A program made the position numbers and the translations under genes. A stretch of DNA of 64,000 nt. Source: CAVQDV01 sp963711375 (lineage in GTDB: Bacteria > Pseudomonadota > Gammaproteobacteria > Coxiellales > Coxiellaceae). Shown one piece after another: positions 55,100-63,227 of this stretch. The DNA lies in the NCBI GenBank assembly GCA_963711375.1, contig CAVQDV010000005.1, positions 2,728,001 to 2,792,000 on the forward strand, written 5' to 3'. How positions within the stretch are numbered: the first letter of the stretch is position 1; every line of letters starts with the position of its first letter. The notes under the pieces were generated by a model. It was not told where the DNA came from, did not search any database, and saw only the letters and a list, made by a program, of their open reading frames with translations.

Positions 55100-55123
55100 C
55101 ATGATTAACAACGAAGGATTTGC

Positions 55124-57589
55124 ATGAACACGCCGTACAATCCAGCCGAAATAGAAGCATCGGCTCAAGAATATTGGACAGAAAACAAATCTTTTGAAAC
55201 AAAAGAAGAGCTAGGCCGAGAAAAATTTTATTGCCTCTCCATGCTTCCCTATCCCAGTGGCGATCTCCACATGGGTCACGTGCGGAATTATACCATTGGC
55301 GACGTCATCACACGTTATCAACATATGAAAGGAAAAAATGTCCTTCAGCCCATGGGCTGGGATGCCTTCGGTTTACCCGCTGAAAATGCGGCTATTAAGA
55401 ATGAATTACCCCCCGCAGAATGGACGCGAAAAAATATTAAACGAATGCGCAAGCAACTGGAGCAGCTGGGTTTTGCTTACGATTGGCATCGCGAAATTGC
55501 TACCTGCGACCCCAGTTACTATCGCTGGGAGCAATGGTTATTTTTGCAACTTTACAAAAAAGGCTTAGTTTACCGTAAAAATTCACTCGTTAATTGGGAT
55601 CCTGTCGATAATACCGTTCTTGCTAACGAGCAAGTGGTCGACGGAAAAGGCTGGCGTTCGGGCGCAATTGTTGAACGTCGCGAAATTCAGCAATGGTTTC
55701 TTAAAATTACCGACTATGCGGAAGAATTACTTGCCGGGCTTGATGAACTTCCCAATTGGCCCGAGCAAGTAAAAACCATGCAGCGAAATTGGATTGGTCG
55801 CTCGAAAGGTCTTTGTGTCAATTTTCCCCTGGAAAAACACAAAAATCAGCATATTGAAATATTTACCACGCGAGCAGACACCATTATGGGGACTACTTAT
55901 ATTGGTATTGCCGCCGAACATCCCCTTGCTCTTGAACAAGCCGAAAAATCGCCTGAATTAAAAAAGTTCCTCGCTAAATGCCGCAAAACTCGTTTTGATG
56001 AAGCGGATATTGCAACTGCAGAAAAAATTGGTTTTGATCTTGGCATCCATGTGATTCACCCCATTACAAAAGAAAAATTGCCAATTTGGGTAACGAATTT
56101 TGTTTTAATGGAATATGGTAGTGGTGCTGTCATGGCGGTTCCTGCACACGATGAACGCGACTTTGAATTTGCCAAGAAATATAAATTACCAATAAGCTCT
56201 GTTATTTCCCCTCCGAAAAATACCGCGTGGGATTTCAATACAGCGGCCTATACCGAATATGGCACATTAATAAATTCCGGCGAATTCGATAATTTAAAAT
56301 CGGAAAAAGCGATTAAAGTCATTACAGAATTTCTCGAAAAAAAGAAAGCTGGAAAATCCATCGTGCATTACCGTTTACGCGATTGGGGAATTTCTCGCCA
56401 ACGATACTGGGGTACGCCCATTCCGATTATTTATTGTAATTCCTGCGGAGCGCTGCCCGTTCGTGAAGAAGATTTACCCGTAATTTTACCGGAAGACTTA
56501 ATTCCCACCGGACAGGGTTCGCCTCTGGCCGATGATGCGAATTTCTACAAAACCGAATGCCCCTCCTGTGGAAAACCAGCAAAACGAGAAACGGATACGA
56601 TGGATACCTTTGTTGAATCTTCCTGGTATTACACCCGTTATTGTTGCTTTGATCAGTCGCAATCCATGCTGGATGATCGCGCAAAATATTGGACGCCCGT
56701 CGACCAGTATATTGGCGGCATTGAACATGCCGTCATGCATTTACTGTATGCACGTTTCATGCATAAATTGCTGCGTGATTTGAATTTGGTAAACAGTTCC
56801 GAGCCTTTTAATCGCCTATTAACGCAGGGCATGGTGTTGAAAGACGGCGCAAAAATGTCAAAATCAAAAGGCAATGTCGTTGCACCCCAAGCCTTAATTA
56901 AAAAATTCGGCGCTGATACGGTGCGATTATTTATTATGTTTGCTTCTCCACCCGAACAATCCTTGGAGTGGTCGGACAGCGGCGTTGAAGGTTCACATCG
57001 ATTTTTAACGAAATTATGGAATTTCTGTCAACAATTTCATAGCGATATTCTCGCGCTCAATCAGGGAGATGTTTCCCTTATGCCAGAAATACAATCTGCT
57101 GATCTTCAAAATATCCATAAACAAATGCATGAAATACTGCGTCAAGCCGATCTTGATATGCAAAGAGCGCAATTTAATACGGTCGTCTCTGCCTCTATGA
57201 AAATGCTGAATTTGCTGCAGAAAATTGAGTCTCGAACGGAAATCGAACGGCGTCTTATTCAAGAGGGGCTCTCTATTTTACTACGCTTACTGGCTCCCAT
57301 AACACCCCATATTGCGCATCATTTATGGCGCCATTTAAAATTTGGCGACAATATCCTCGATGCACAATGGCCTAAAATTAATTCTAAGGCGATTAAAAGC
57401 GCCGCGCTTGAAATGATGATTCAAATTAATGGGAAATTACGCGGCAAAATTACCATCGAATCAGATTTGCCCGATTCGCAGGTTAAAAATTTAGTGCTCG
57501 CGGACGAAAGTATTAAACGCCATATCAACGACCAGGCTATTAAAAAAATCATCGTGGTGCCTAATCGATTAGTGAATATTGTCGTATGA
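55124..57589 (+). CDS. leuS: leucyl-tRNA synthetase
   Basis: 821 residues, class I synthetase. HMGH (HIGH motif) is in LPYPSGDLHMGHVRNYTIGD near residue 49 and KMSKSKGN is near residue 580. The CP1 editing domain includes FTTRADTIMGTTYIGIA and the catalytic Asp loop AVPAHDERDFEFA. The zinc-like insert C..C...CPSCGKP is present. GAAGGA precedes the ATG. Its stop overlaps the lptE ATG by 4 bases. Confidence 0.97.
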   Translation: MNTPYNPAEIEASAQEYWTENKSFETKEELGREKFYCLSMLPYPSGDLHMGHVRNYTIGDVITRYQHMKGKNVLQPMGWDAFGLPAENAAIKNELPPAEWTRKNIKRMRKQLEQLGFAYDWHREIATCDPSYYRWEQWLFLQLYKKGLVYRKNSLVNWDPVDNTVLANEQVVDGKGWRSGAIVERREIQQWFLKITDYAEELLAGLDELPNWPEQVKTMQRNWIGRSKGLCVNFPLEKHKNQHIEIFTTRADTIMGTTYIGIAAEHPLALEQAEKSPELKKFLAKCRKTRFDEADIATAEKIGFDLGIHVIHPITKEKLPIWVTNFVLMEYGSGAVMAVPAHDERDFEFAKKYKLPISSVISPPKNTAWDFNTAAYTEYGTLINSGEFDNLKSEKAIKVITEFLEKKKAGKSIVHYRLRDWGISRQRYWGTPIPIIYCNSCGALPVREEDLPVILPEDLIPTGQGSPLADDANFYKTECPSCGKPAKRETDTMDTFVESSWYYTRYCCFDQSQSMLDDRAKYWTPVDQYIGGIEHAVMHLLYARFMHKLLRDLNLVNSSEPFNRLLTQGMVLKDGAKMSKSKGNVVAPQALIKKFGADTVRLFIMFASPPEQSLEWSDSGVEGSHRFLTKLWNFCQQFHSDILALNQGDVSLMPEIQSADLQNIHKQMHEILRQADLDMQRAQFNTVVSASMKMLNLLQKIESRTEIERRLIQEGLSILLRLLAPITPHIAHHLWRHLKFGDNILDAQWPKINSKAIKSAALEMMIQINGKLRGKITIESDLPDSQVKNLVLADESIKRHINDQAIKKIIVVPNRLVNIVV

Positions 57590-58131
57590 AAATCGCGCGC
57601 CTTGTGCTGGCAAGCATAATAACTTTGACCCTTGTCGGTTGCGGCTTCCACCTGCGCAATGCTCAAAATTTCCCGCCCACTTTGCATCGTCTATATCTCG
57701 AGTCAGCAAACCCCTACAGCAATTTTCAATCGCTTTTATATGATAATTTGCGGGCTCTTCACGTTGTGTTGGTTGCTAAGCCCCAAGAGGCGCCCATTAC
57801 GCTTACGATCGTTGAAAATGTATTATCGCACTCCGATCCTGGATTGGTTTCTACCAATATGGCGGTGCCCTACTCTTTTACACTTACCACTATTGCCGAG
57901 CTTAAAAGCTCAAAGGGTGAAATTATCGCAGGTCCTGCGACTTTTACCACCACGCGCACGATTGTTCTGAATAGCAGTCAAGTTTTGAATTCTTCCATCG
58001 GCTTATCAACACAGCAGGATATTATTCGTAATAATATTGCAAAACTGTATTTTTGGTTAATTTCTGAGGATACTCAAAAGGCACTAACACATTATGCAAA
58101 TCACCGGGTTCGAATTAAAACAACACACTAA
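57586..58131 (+). CDS. lptE: LPS-assembly lipoprotein LptE
   Basis: 181 residues. The signal peptide ends in a lipobox (LVGCGFHLR, Cys19), the classic LptE start. It plugs the LptD barrel and helps LPS reach the outer surface. It sits between leuS and holA, the conserved LptE position, overlapping both (4 and 38 bases). Confidence 0.92.
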   Translation: MKIARLVLASIITLTLVGCGFHLRNAQNFPPTLHRLYLESANPYSNFQSLLYDNLRALHVVLVAKPQEAPITLTIVENVLSHSDPGLVSTNMAVPYSFTLTTIAELKSSKGEIIAGPATFTTTRTIVLNSSQVLNSSIGLSTQQDIIRNNIAKLYFWLISEDTQKALTHYANHRVRIKTTH

Positions 58132-59149
58132 AAAGGCTTTATCTCCTGTGTATTTATTGACGGGCGATGAAACTTTGCTCGTTCGACAAGCACAGGAGCA
58201 TTTACGCTTTTGCGCGCAGAACATGGAATTTTCTGCGCGACAATCCTTGCATGTTGAATCTGGCTTTCAGTGGAAATATTTAAATAGCGCTTTGCAAAAC
58301 CAAAATTTATTTTCGGAAAAAACGCTCATAGAACTTTACCATCCTAGCGCAAAATTTGATGATGAGGCAAAGACGGTATTGATAAATTATCTTTCTAGAC
58401 CTAACCCTGATAATGTTTTAGTGATTCTCTGCGAAAAATTAACTCCCGCACAAAAAAAGACTCAGTGGTTTCAGGCGATCGATAAGGCAGGGGTAGTGGT
58501 CGCGCTATGGCCAATTGCTCCTCGCGATTTTCCTCGTTGGATACGCGATAATTTTCAAGAAGCGCAATTAAATGCAACTCCAGAGGCCATTCAATTACTT
58601 GCGAAATTAACCGAAGGCAATTTACTCGCCACCCAGCAAGTGATCGAAAAATTAAAGCTACTTTACCATAATCAAAAAATCACCGAAAAAGAAATTATAA
58701 ATGTGAGCACAGACAGCGCTCGATTTTCCATTTTTGATTTAACACAATATGCGTTGGCGGGAGACGCTTCCCGAGTGGCACGTATCATTCAGGGACTTTT
58801 GCAAGAAGGCGCCGAACCCACCTTGGTTTTATGGTCGCTCACAAGAGAAATTCGCTTGCTTTGTGAATACTCCGCAAAAATTGCTCGTGGTGAATCGAGC
58901 AATGACGTTCTGCGTCGAGAATGGGCTAATCGAAAACCTTTATTTCAACAAGCCTTGCGCCGTCATAAAGAAGCGGATTTTTTGAAATATTTACATGAAG
59001 CTAGCGAAGTGGATTTTATTATTAAAGGCATTAAAGAAGGGAATGCTTGGAATGCGTTGATGAATTTGGCATTAGCACTTGCAGGAGCTAAGCTTCCCAT
59101 CGAACCTAAGCGCGCCGACCTCTCCCACAATGGGAGAGGGAAATATTAG
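58094..59149 (+). CDS. holA: DNA polymerase III delta subunit
   Basis: 351 residues. Clamp-loader AAA-like protein: PVYLLTGDETLLVRQAQEHLR at the N-terminus and FSIFDLTQYALAGDASRV in the middle are the family blocks. It opens the beta sliding clamp. The last residues, LSHNGRGKY, are encoded by a REP-like palindrome (59119-59139), so the C-terminus has been replaced or extended by the repeat. Confidence 0.93.
   Translation: MQITGFELKQHTKKALSPVYLLTGDETLLVRQAQEHLRFCAQNMEFSARQSLHVESGFQWKYLNSALQNQNLFSEKTLIELYHPSAKFDDEAKTVLINYLSRPNPDNVLVILCEKLTPAQKKTQWFQAIDKAGVVVALWPIAPRDFPRWIRDNFQEAQLNATPEAIQLLAKLTEGNLLATQQVIEKLKLLYHNQKITEKEIINVSTDSARFSIFDLTQYALAGDASRVARIIQGLLQEGAEPTLVLWSLTREIRLLCEYSAKIARGESSNDVLRREWANRKPLFQQALRRHKEADFLKYLHEASEVDFIIKGIKEGNAWNALMNLALALAGAKLPIEPKRADLSHNGRGKY
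59119..59139. repeat. dispersed REP-like palindrome, copy 4 (diverged)
   Basis: CCTCTCCCACAATGGGAGAG plus one G, then a second small dyad (AGTCCTTGTGGGACAAGGACT, about 59148-59168). It overlaps the 3' end of holA and the upstream region of nadD. Confidence 0.75.
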
Positions 59150-59183
59150 TCCTTGTGGGACAAGGACTACTGAGGGAAATGCA

Positions 59184-59825
59184 ATGAAAAAAATCACTGG
59201 AATTCTAGGCGGAACTTTCGATCCCATACATTGGGGTCACATTAAAATCGCGCAGCAACTTCTAAAAAAATTACGTTTTTCAGAAATTCGGTTTTTACCG
59301 AATCAAATCCCAGCCCATCGCGGAGAACCTCACGCTGCTCTTGAGCATAGAATTAATATGATCAAACTCGCCATCAAAGATGAGCCACAATTCACGCTGG
59401 ATTTAACCGAAACACAACGCCCAGGTCCCTCCTACATGATCGATACGCTAAAAACTTTAAGGGAAGAATTGCAGGATGCACCCTTAGCATTAATTTTAGG
59501 CGCAGATGCCTTTATGCAATTTAATACCTGGCATTGCTATCTCGAAATCCCAAATTTCGCACACTTAATTGTCATCAATCGCCCAAATTCACCTACCATG
59601 AAAGAGCCATGTCTGTCCGAATTATTAGCCAAGCGCCTCATTTCCAATCCAATGAAATTACCAGAAAAACCAGCAGGATTTATCTACGAATGCAAACTTG
59701 ACCCAATCCCCACTTCAGCAACCGCCATTCGAGAAAAGTTAATTAGCGGAGAATCGATTAAAGATGAAGTGCCTCCTGCCGTTTTCCACTACATCCACTC
59801 ACACCAAATTTATAAAAATGACTAG
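59184..59825 (+). CDS. nadD: nicotinate-nucleotide adenylyltransferase
   Basis: 213 residues from ATG 59184 (GAGGG seven bases upstream); the longer frame back to 59079 reads through the repeat and is rejected. The nucleotidyltransferase motif GGTFDPIHWGHIKIAQ and the late ISTT-like block PTSATAIREKL are clear. It adenylates nicotinate mononucleotide in NAD synthesis. holA-nadD is a conserved neighbourhood; the usual rsfS partner does not follow here. Confidence 0.94.
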   Translation: MKKITGILGGTFDPIHWGHIKIAQQLLKKLRFSEIRFLPNQIPAHRGEPHAALEHRINMIKLAIKDEPQFTLDLTETQRPGPSYMIDTLKTLREELQDAPLALILGADAFMQFNTWHCYLEIPNFAHLIVINRPNSPTMKEPCLSELLAKRLISNPMKLPEKPAGFIYECKLDPIPTSATAIREKLISGESIKDEVPPAVFHYIHSHQIYKND

Positions 59826-59871
59826 CTTGCTTAAGACAAATGCGGCAGTTGAATATATCCTCTAGCGCCAA

Positions 59872-59992
59872 TTCAAGCCAAACAGCCCAAAATTCTCGCT
59901 GTTTGGCTTGAACCGTTTAGTATTCCAGAGCCAAACACAGGGATTTCTCTTGTGTTTGGCTTAAATAGACGATAAAATCTAAGCCAAACAGC
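59872..59992. repeat. paired hairpins and third half-site upstream of ATPase 1
   Basis: Hairpin 1 has perfect 15-base arms (59872-59886 and 59898-59912, TTCAAGCCAAACAGC) and an 11-base loop. Hairpin 2 has perfect 11-base arms (59929-59939 and 59951-59961, AGCCAAACACA) and an 11-base loop. A lone half-site, AAGCCAAACAGC, is at 59981-59992, 14 bases before the gene. All five arms share AGCCAAACA or its complement. Confidence 0.85.
59950..59978 (+). promoter_or_regulatory. candidate promoter of ATPase 1
   Basis: TTGTGT (59950-59955), a 17-base spacer and TAAAAT (59973-59978). The -35 lies in the right arm of hairpin 2, and a further half-site follows the -10. Confidence 0.45.
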
Positions 59993-60005
59993 ATGAGATT
60001 GACCC

Positions 60006-61454
60006 ATGATTTACTACAAACCTATTGAAAATAAAGAGTTTATTCCTAGAGGATCTGATGAGCGACGGCTTATGGCGTTTTCTACCCTGCCGCGCGCAGC
60101 CATAATGATCGTGTATGGCAGGAGAAGAACGGGCAAAACGGAGCTCATTGAGCAGAGCCTCAGGCAGCGTCACCTCCTTAAGTTTGAAGGCCTAGAAAAC
60201 CAAGCCGAGCAAGGACAAATCGCACAAGTGCTGTATCAAGCCTCGCAGTACTTTGAAGCGCCCTATATGGCTAATTTAAATTACACAAGATGGGTTCCTG
60301 TTTTGGATCTCATCGCTGATCACCTGAAAGAAAATGAAGTCACTTTATATTTCGAAGAAATTCAATGGCTCGCGAATTATGAAGACAAATTTATCAGCGC
60401 GCTAAAATTTGTTTGGGATAACAAACTGCGACATAATCCTAAATTAAAATTGATTCTCTGCGGATCTTCCCCCTCTTTTATGATTAATCATGTCATCCAG
60501 TCAAAGGCCCTCTATAATCGTTCTCAATATGAAATGCATTTGCAGCCTTTTACTTTAGCTGAAATTCGTAAATTTCTGCCAAAATTATCGCTACATGAAA
60601 TTATATTGGCAGATTTAACCCTTGGAGGTATTCCAGAATATTTACAATATATTAAATCATCTCCTTCTGTTTTTCTTGGCATTTGCGAAAACGCCTTTGT
60701 AAAAGACAGTTTTTTTAGTGGCGAATACAATCGAATTTTTATCAGCAGCTTGAGAAATAATCCTCATTATCAAAAAATCATCCACTTCTTAAGCCTACGT
60801 CGTTTCGCAAGTCGCGACGACATCGCAAAACATTTAGGCATAAAATCCGGAGGAAGTATAACCGCGCTACTCAATGATCTTGAACAATGCCAATTTATCG
60901 AAAAATATACGCCCTATTATCTAAGCTCAGGACGCGGTGTTTATCGATACTGTATACGTGATGAATATTTAATGTTTTATTACAAGTTTATTGATCCGAT
61001 CCAAAAAAATATTGCGATGGGCCAATACGATACTAATCCCGCAAGCGCCATCGATCAGCAAAGCTATCACACCTGGATGGGATTTGCGTTTGAGCGATTA
61101 ATTCGCCATAAGCAACATTTAATCGCTAAAATACTGGGATTTTCGGGACTTCCTTATCGCTGGGGTGTTTTTTATAATCGCGAAACGGTAGTTGAAAATC
61201 CTGGCTACCAAATTGATTTACTTTTCGAACACAGTAAACATGTTTACACCATTTGCGAAATTAAATACCACACTGATTTAGTCGGGCCTTCAGTTATTAC
61301 TGAAATGGAAAACAAGCTCGCCTTATTCCCAAACGGAAAATCTCATACCATCAAAAAAATACTTATCACTACCTATGGAGCAACAAAGAGCGTAATCGAA
61401 AGAGCCTATTTCGACCGAATTTTATGCCTAGAAAATTTGTTTCAAACTGAATAA
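60006..61454 (+). CDS. archaeal-type AAA ATPase with C-terminal PD-(D/E)XK-like nuclease domain (ATPase 1)
   Basis: 482 residues. Walker A is VYGRRRTGKTELIEQ near residue 37 and a Walker B-like TLYFEEIQWLA is near residue 115. LILCGSSPSF and LGGIPEYLQYI are typical of the ATPase_2/DUF234 superfamily. A winged-helix segment follows (SRDDIAKHLGIKSGGSITALLNDLE, about 275-300). The C-terminus has QIDLLFE and CEIKYH, a D...ExK pattern of the restriction-type nuclease fold. The biological role of the family is not known. A homologue begins at 63228. Confidence 0.82.
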   Translation: MIYYKPIENKEFIPRGSDERRLMAFSTLPRAAIMIVYGRRRTGKTELIEQSLRQRHLLKFEGLENQAEQGQIAQVLYQASQYFEAPYMANLNYTRWVPVLDLIADHLKENEVTLYFEEIQWLANYEDKFISALKFVWDNKLRHNPKLKLILCGSSPSFMINHVIQSKALYNRSQYEMHLQPFTLAEIRKFLPKLSLHEIILADLTLGGIPEYLQYIKSSPSVFLGICENAFVKDSFFSGEYNRIFISSLRNNPHYQKIIHFLSLRRFASRDDIAKHLGIKSGGSITALLNDLEQCQFIEKYTPYYLSSGRGVYRYCIRDEYLMFYYKFIDPIQKNIAMGQYDTNPASAIDQQSYHTWMGFAFERLIRHKQHLIAKILGFSGLPYRWGVFYNRETVVENPGYQIDLLFEHSKHVYTICEIKYHTDLVGPSVITEMENKLALFPNGKSHTIKKILITTYGATKSVIERAYFDRILCLENLFQTE

Positions 61455-61476
61455 CTTTCAAAGTTTCATCAAGTAA

Positions 61477-61562
61477 AAAAGGCAAACAAGGCTAGCCTGG
61501 CATCTAAGCCCAAAAAGGCAAACAAGGCTAGCCTGGCATCTAAGCCCTGGCATCTAAGCCCG
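61477..61562. repeat. 36-base tandem direct repeat downstream of ATPase 1
   Basis: Units 61477-61512 and 61513-61548 are identical (AAAAAGGCAAACAAGGCTAG...TAAGCCC). A third partial copy, TGGCATCTAAGCCC, is at 61549-61562. There are no spacers. The palindrome AGGCTAGCCT is in each unit. The rest of the 235-base gap to 61689 shows no gene. Confidence 0.85.
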
Positions 61563-61689
61563 GGGCTCAATCACTTCAACCTGGCGGCTTACGGCCTATT
61601 ATCTCCCTGTCTACGCTTAACCAGCGGGGTTACCCCCAACCAGCTCAAGACTTGGTACCACACAACAACAATCAACCATATCTTTACAA

Positions 61690-63027
61690 ATGCTTGCTAA
61701 CTGTCAAGACAAGCTTGCTGAACTATATTTAAAACAAGAGAACCTGGAAGCGACGATAGAGCTCAGTTCTGCTTGCATTAAAACCTATGAGAATATTAAA
61801 CCAGTATCAAAAGAAAATATTGTGAGGATGAATCACTGGGGAAATTGGCTTATCACTCAACATGTTCCGAAAAAGAACTGGGTAAGCATAATAGAAATCG
61901 CTTCTGTTCTTATTAGAAGCTTTGAGGCGATTGAAGAAAAGTCAGATGAAGTTTGGAGTATACTGGCTTGGATCTACAAAAACATTGCAACCGTAAATTT
62001 GCGCCAAAACAATAGGGCGGGCGCAAAAGAATCTTTTGGCGCTTCACTTCAGTGCTCTGAAAATATTAAAGAAAAGTCAAATCAGGTTTTGGTATCGCGT
62101 GCAAAGTGTCTAGGATCTCTTGTTCAGATTTATTACGAAGAGAAAAACTTTGTAGAAGTAATACGGGCTGGTTTCTCGGCGATAAAAGCACTTGAAATTA
62201 TTCAAAAGGGAGCACTTCCCCCGGACCTTTCTTTTGAAAGACAATATTTTAGATTGCAAGATGCCTGCAATCACGAGATAAGAAATAACCTTTTTAAGGG
62301 TAATTGGGTGGAAGGGAAAAAAATTCTTAGTCAGTTTTTACAGTTTCATGTTGCCAACTTCGAGCTCATTGACCTAAATCAAGCTGGTGCTATTCCTAGC
62401 TTAAAATTTGAAGAGGCAGATCTAATGTTTAAAATTATGCCTGTTTTAGAAGTAAGTTTTAATATTTACATTTTAATTCTGAGAATTTTTCAAACCCATT
62501 TTACTGAATATTATAGCGTCAAATTTTGGGCTAACATTAATGAGATACTGCAAACACCTTTATTTGAGTGTGATTTTTCACTGCATGATGCCTTAATTTT
62601 ACTTTGCAAAGCCCTGGAAAAGGCAGCTGCAACTAAGCAATCCAATTTTATTAATCCAAAATTTAAACTCGAATTTAATAAAGAGGAAGTTCTTAAAGAA
62701 TTAGCTTTGAAAATTCAAACCTTCAAGAATTTACAAGCGGATAATTTAACCTTAGATAAAGTGATTATTCATTCCCTTCTTCAGCTTGTTCAGGAAAAAG
62801 ATAAGGTAATTGAAAACCAGAAAATCCAATTGGAAAAACTTGAAAGGGCCCTAAAAGAAGGCTCATCAGAGCTTAAAAGAAATCGAGAGGATGAGAAGGA
62901 ATTACAGGAAACGAACGAGAAAAAAATTAAAGTCTCCGACAATTCCAATGTAATATTCAACACTAATCCTGTACCCACTTCAGATGAGTCAGGGATTCCA
63001 CCACTTACTCCCGGGAATCCTAATTAG
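61690..63027 (+). CDS. TPR-like family protein with C-terminal basic motif (paralog C)
   Basis: 445 residues as annotated from ATG 61690, which has no Shine-Dalgarno and starts mid-helix, so the N-terminus may be truncated or begin elsewhere. Helical pairs (LAELYLKQENLEATIELSSA, AKESFGASLQCSENI) resemble TPRs. The family core matches paralogs A and B: NWVEGKKILSQFLQFHVANFELI, IYILILRIF and DALILLCKALE. A coiled coil at about 370-400 precedes KR-x13-KKIKVS and a Pro-rich end. It sits between two ATPase genes. Confidence 0.68.
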   Translation: MLANCQDKLAELYLKQENLEATIELSSACIKTYENIKPVSKENIVRMNHWGNWLITQHVPKKNWVSIIEIASVLIRSFEAIEEKSDEVWSILAWIYKNIATVNLRQNNRAGAKESFGASLQCSENIKEKSNQVLVSRAKCLGSLVQIYYEEKNFVEVIRAGFSAIKALEIIQKGALPPDLSFERQYFRLQDACNHEIRNNLFKGNWVEGKKILSQFLQFHVANFELIDLNQAGAIPSLKFEEADLMFKIMPVLEVSFNIYILILRIFQTHFTEYYSVKFWANINEILQTPLFECDFSLHDALILLCKALEKAAATKQSNFINPKFKLEFNKEEVLKELALKIQTFKNLQADNLTLDKVIIHSLLQLVQEKDKVIENQKIQLEKLERALKEGSSELKRNREDEKELQETNEKKIKVSDNSNVIFNTNPVPTSDESGIPPLTPGNPN

Positions 63028-63115
63028 TTTGAATAAAAAATATAAGCGTCAACAGAAACGTAGTAGTATTGCTTAGCCAGTCTTTATTATTGAATAACGC
63101 GCTAACCACGGTAAA

Positions 63116-63191
63116 ATATCGCAAGAATGACATTTGTCGCTTTTGCGATATGACCGTATCGCAAGATTGACATTTGTCGTTTTTGCGATAT
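63116..63191. promoter_or_regulatory. two near-identical nested palindromes overlapping the ATPase 2 promoter
   Basis: Units 63116-63151 and 63157-63191, five bases apart. Each has TATCGCAA...TTGCGATA outer arms and an inner GACATTTGTC dyad. They differ at a few positions. This looks like a double operator. The downstream copy contains the -35 hexamer. Confidence 0.8.
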
Positions 63192-63194
63192 TAT
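63167..63194 (+). promoter_or_regulatory. sigma70-type promoter of ATPase 2
   Basis: A perfect TTGACA (63167-63172), a 16-base spacer and TATTAT (63189-63194, five of six). The transcript would start near 63201, about 27 bases before the ATG. Confidence 0.65.
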
Positions 63195-63227
63195 ATAACT
63201 GAGTCGAATGTTTCCCATAGAGGCCAA

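Noticed and set aside
55101..55127. Leader peptide (MINNEGFA) controlling leuS by attenuation
   Set aside because: It has no leucine codons and no separate ribosome site, and its frame contains the leuS Shine-Dalgarno. It is probably chance.
61477..61562. CRISPR array
   Set aside because: The 36-base units are directly adjacent with no spacers, and no cas genes are present.
63116..63191. CRISPR-like repeats upstream of ATPase 2
   Set aside because: Only two units with a five-base gap. The palindromic form and promoter overlap fit operators better.
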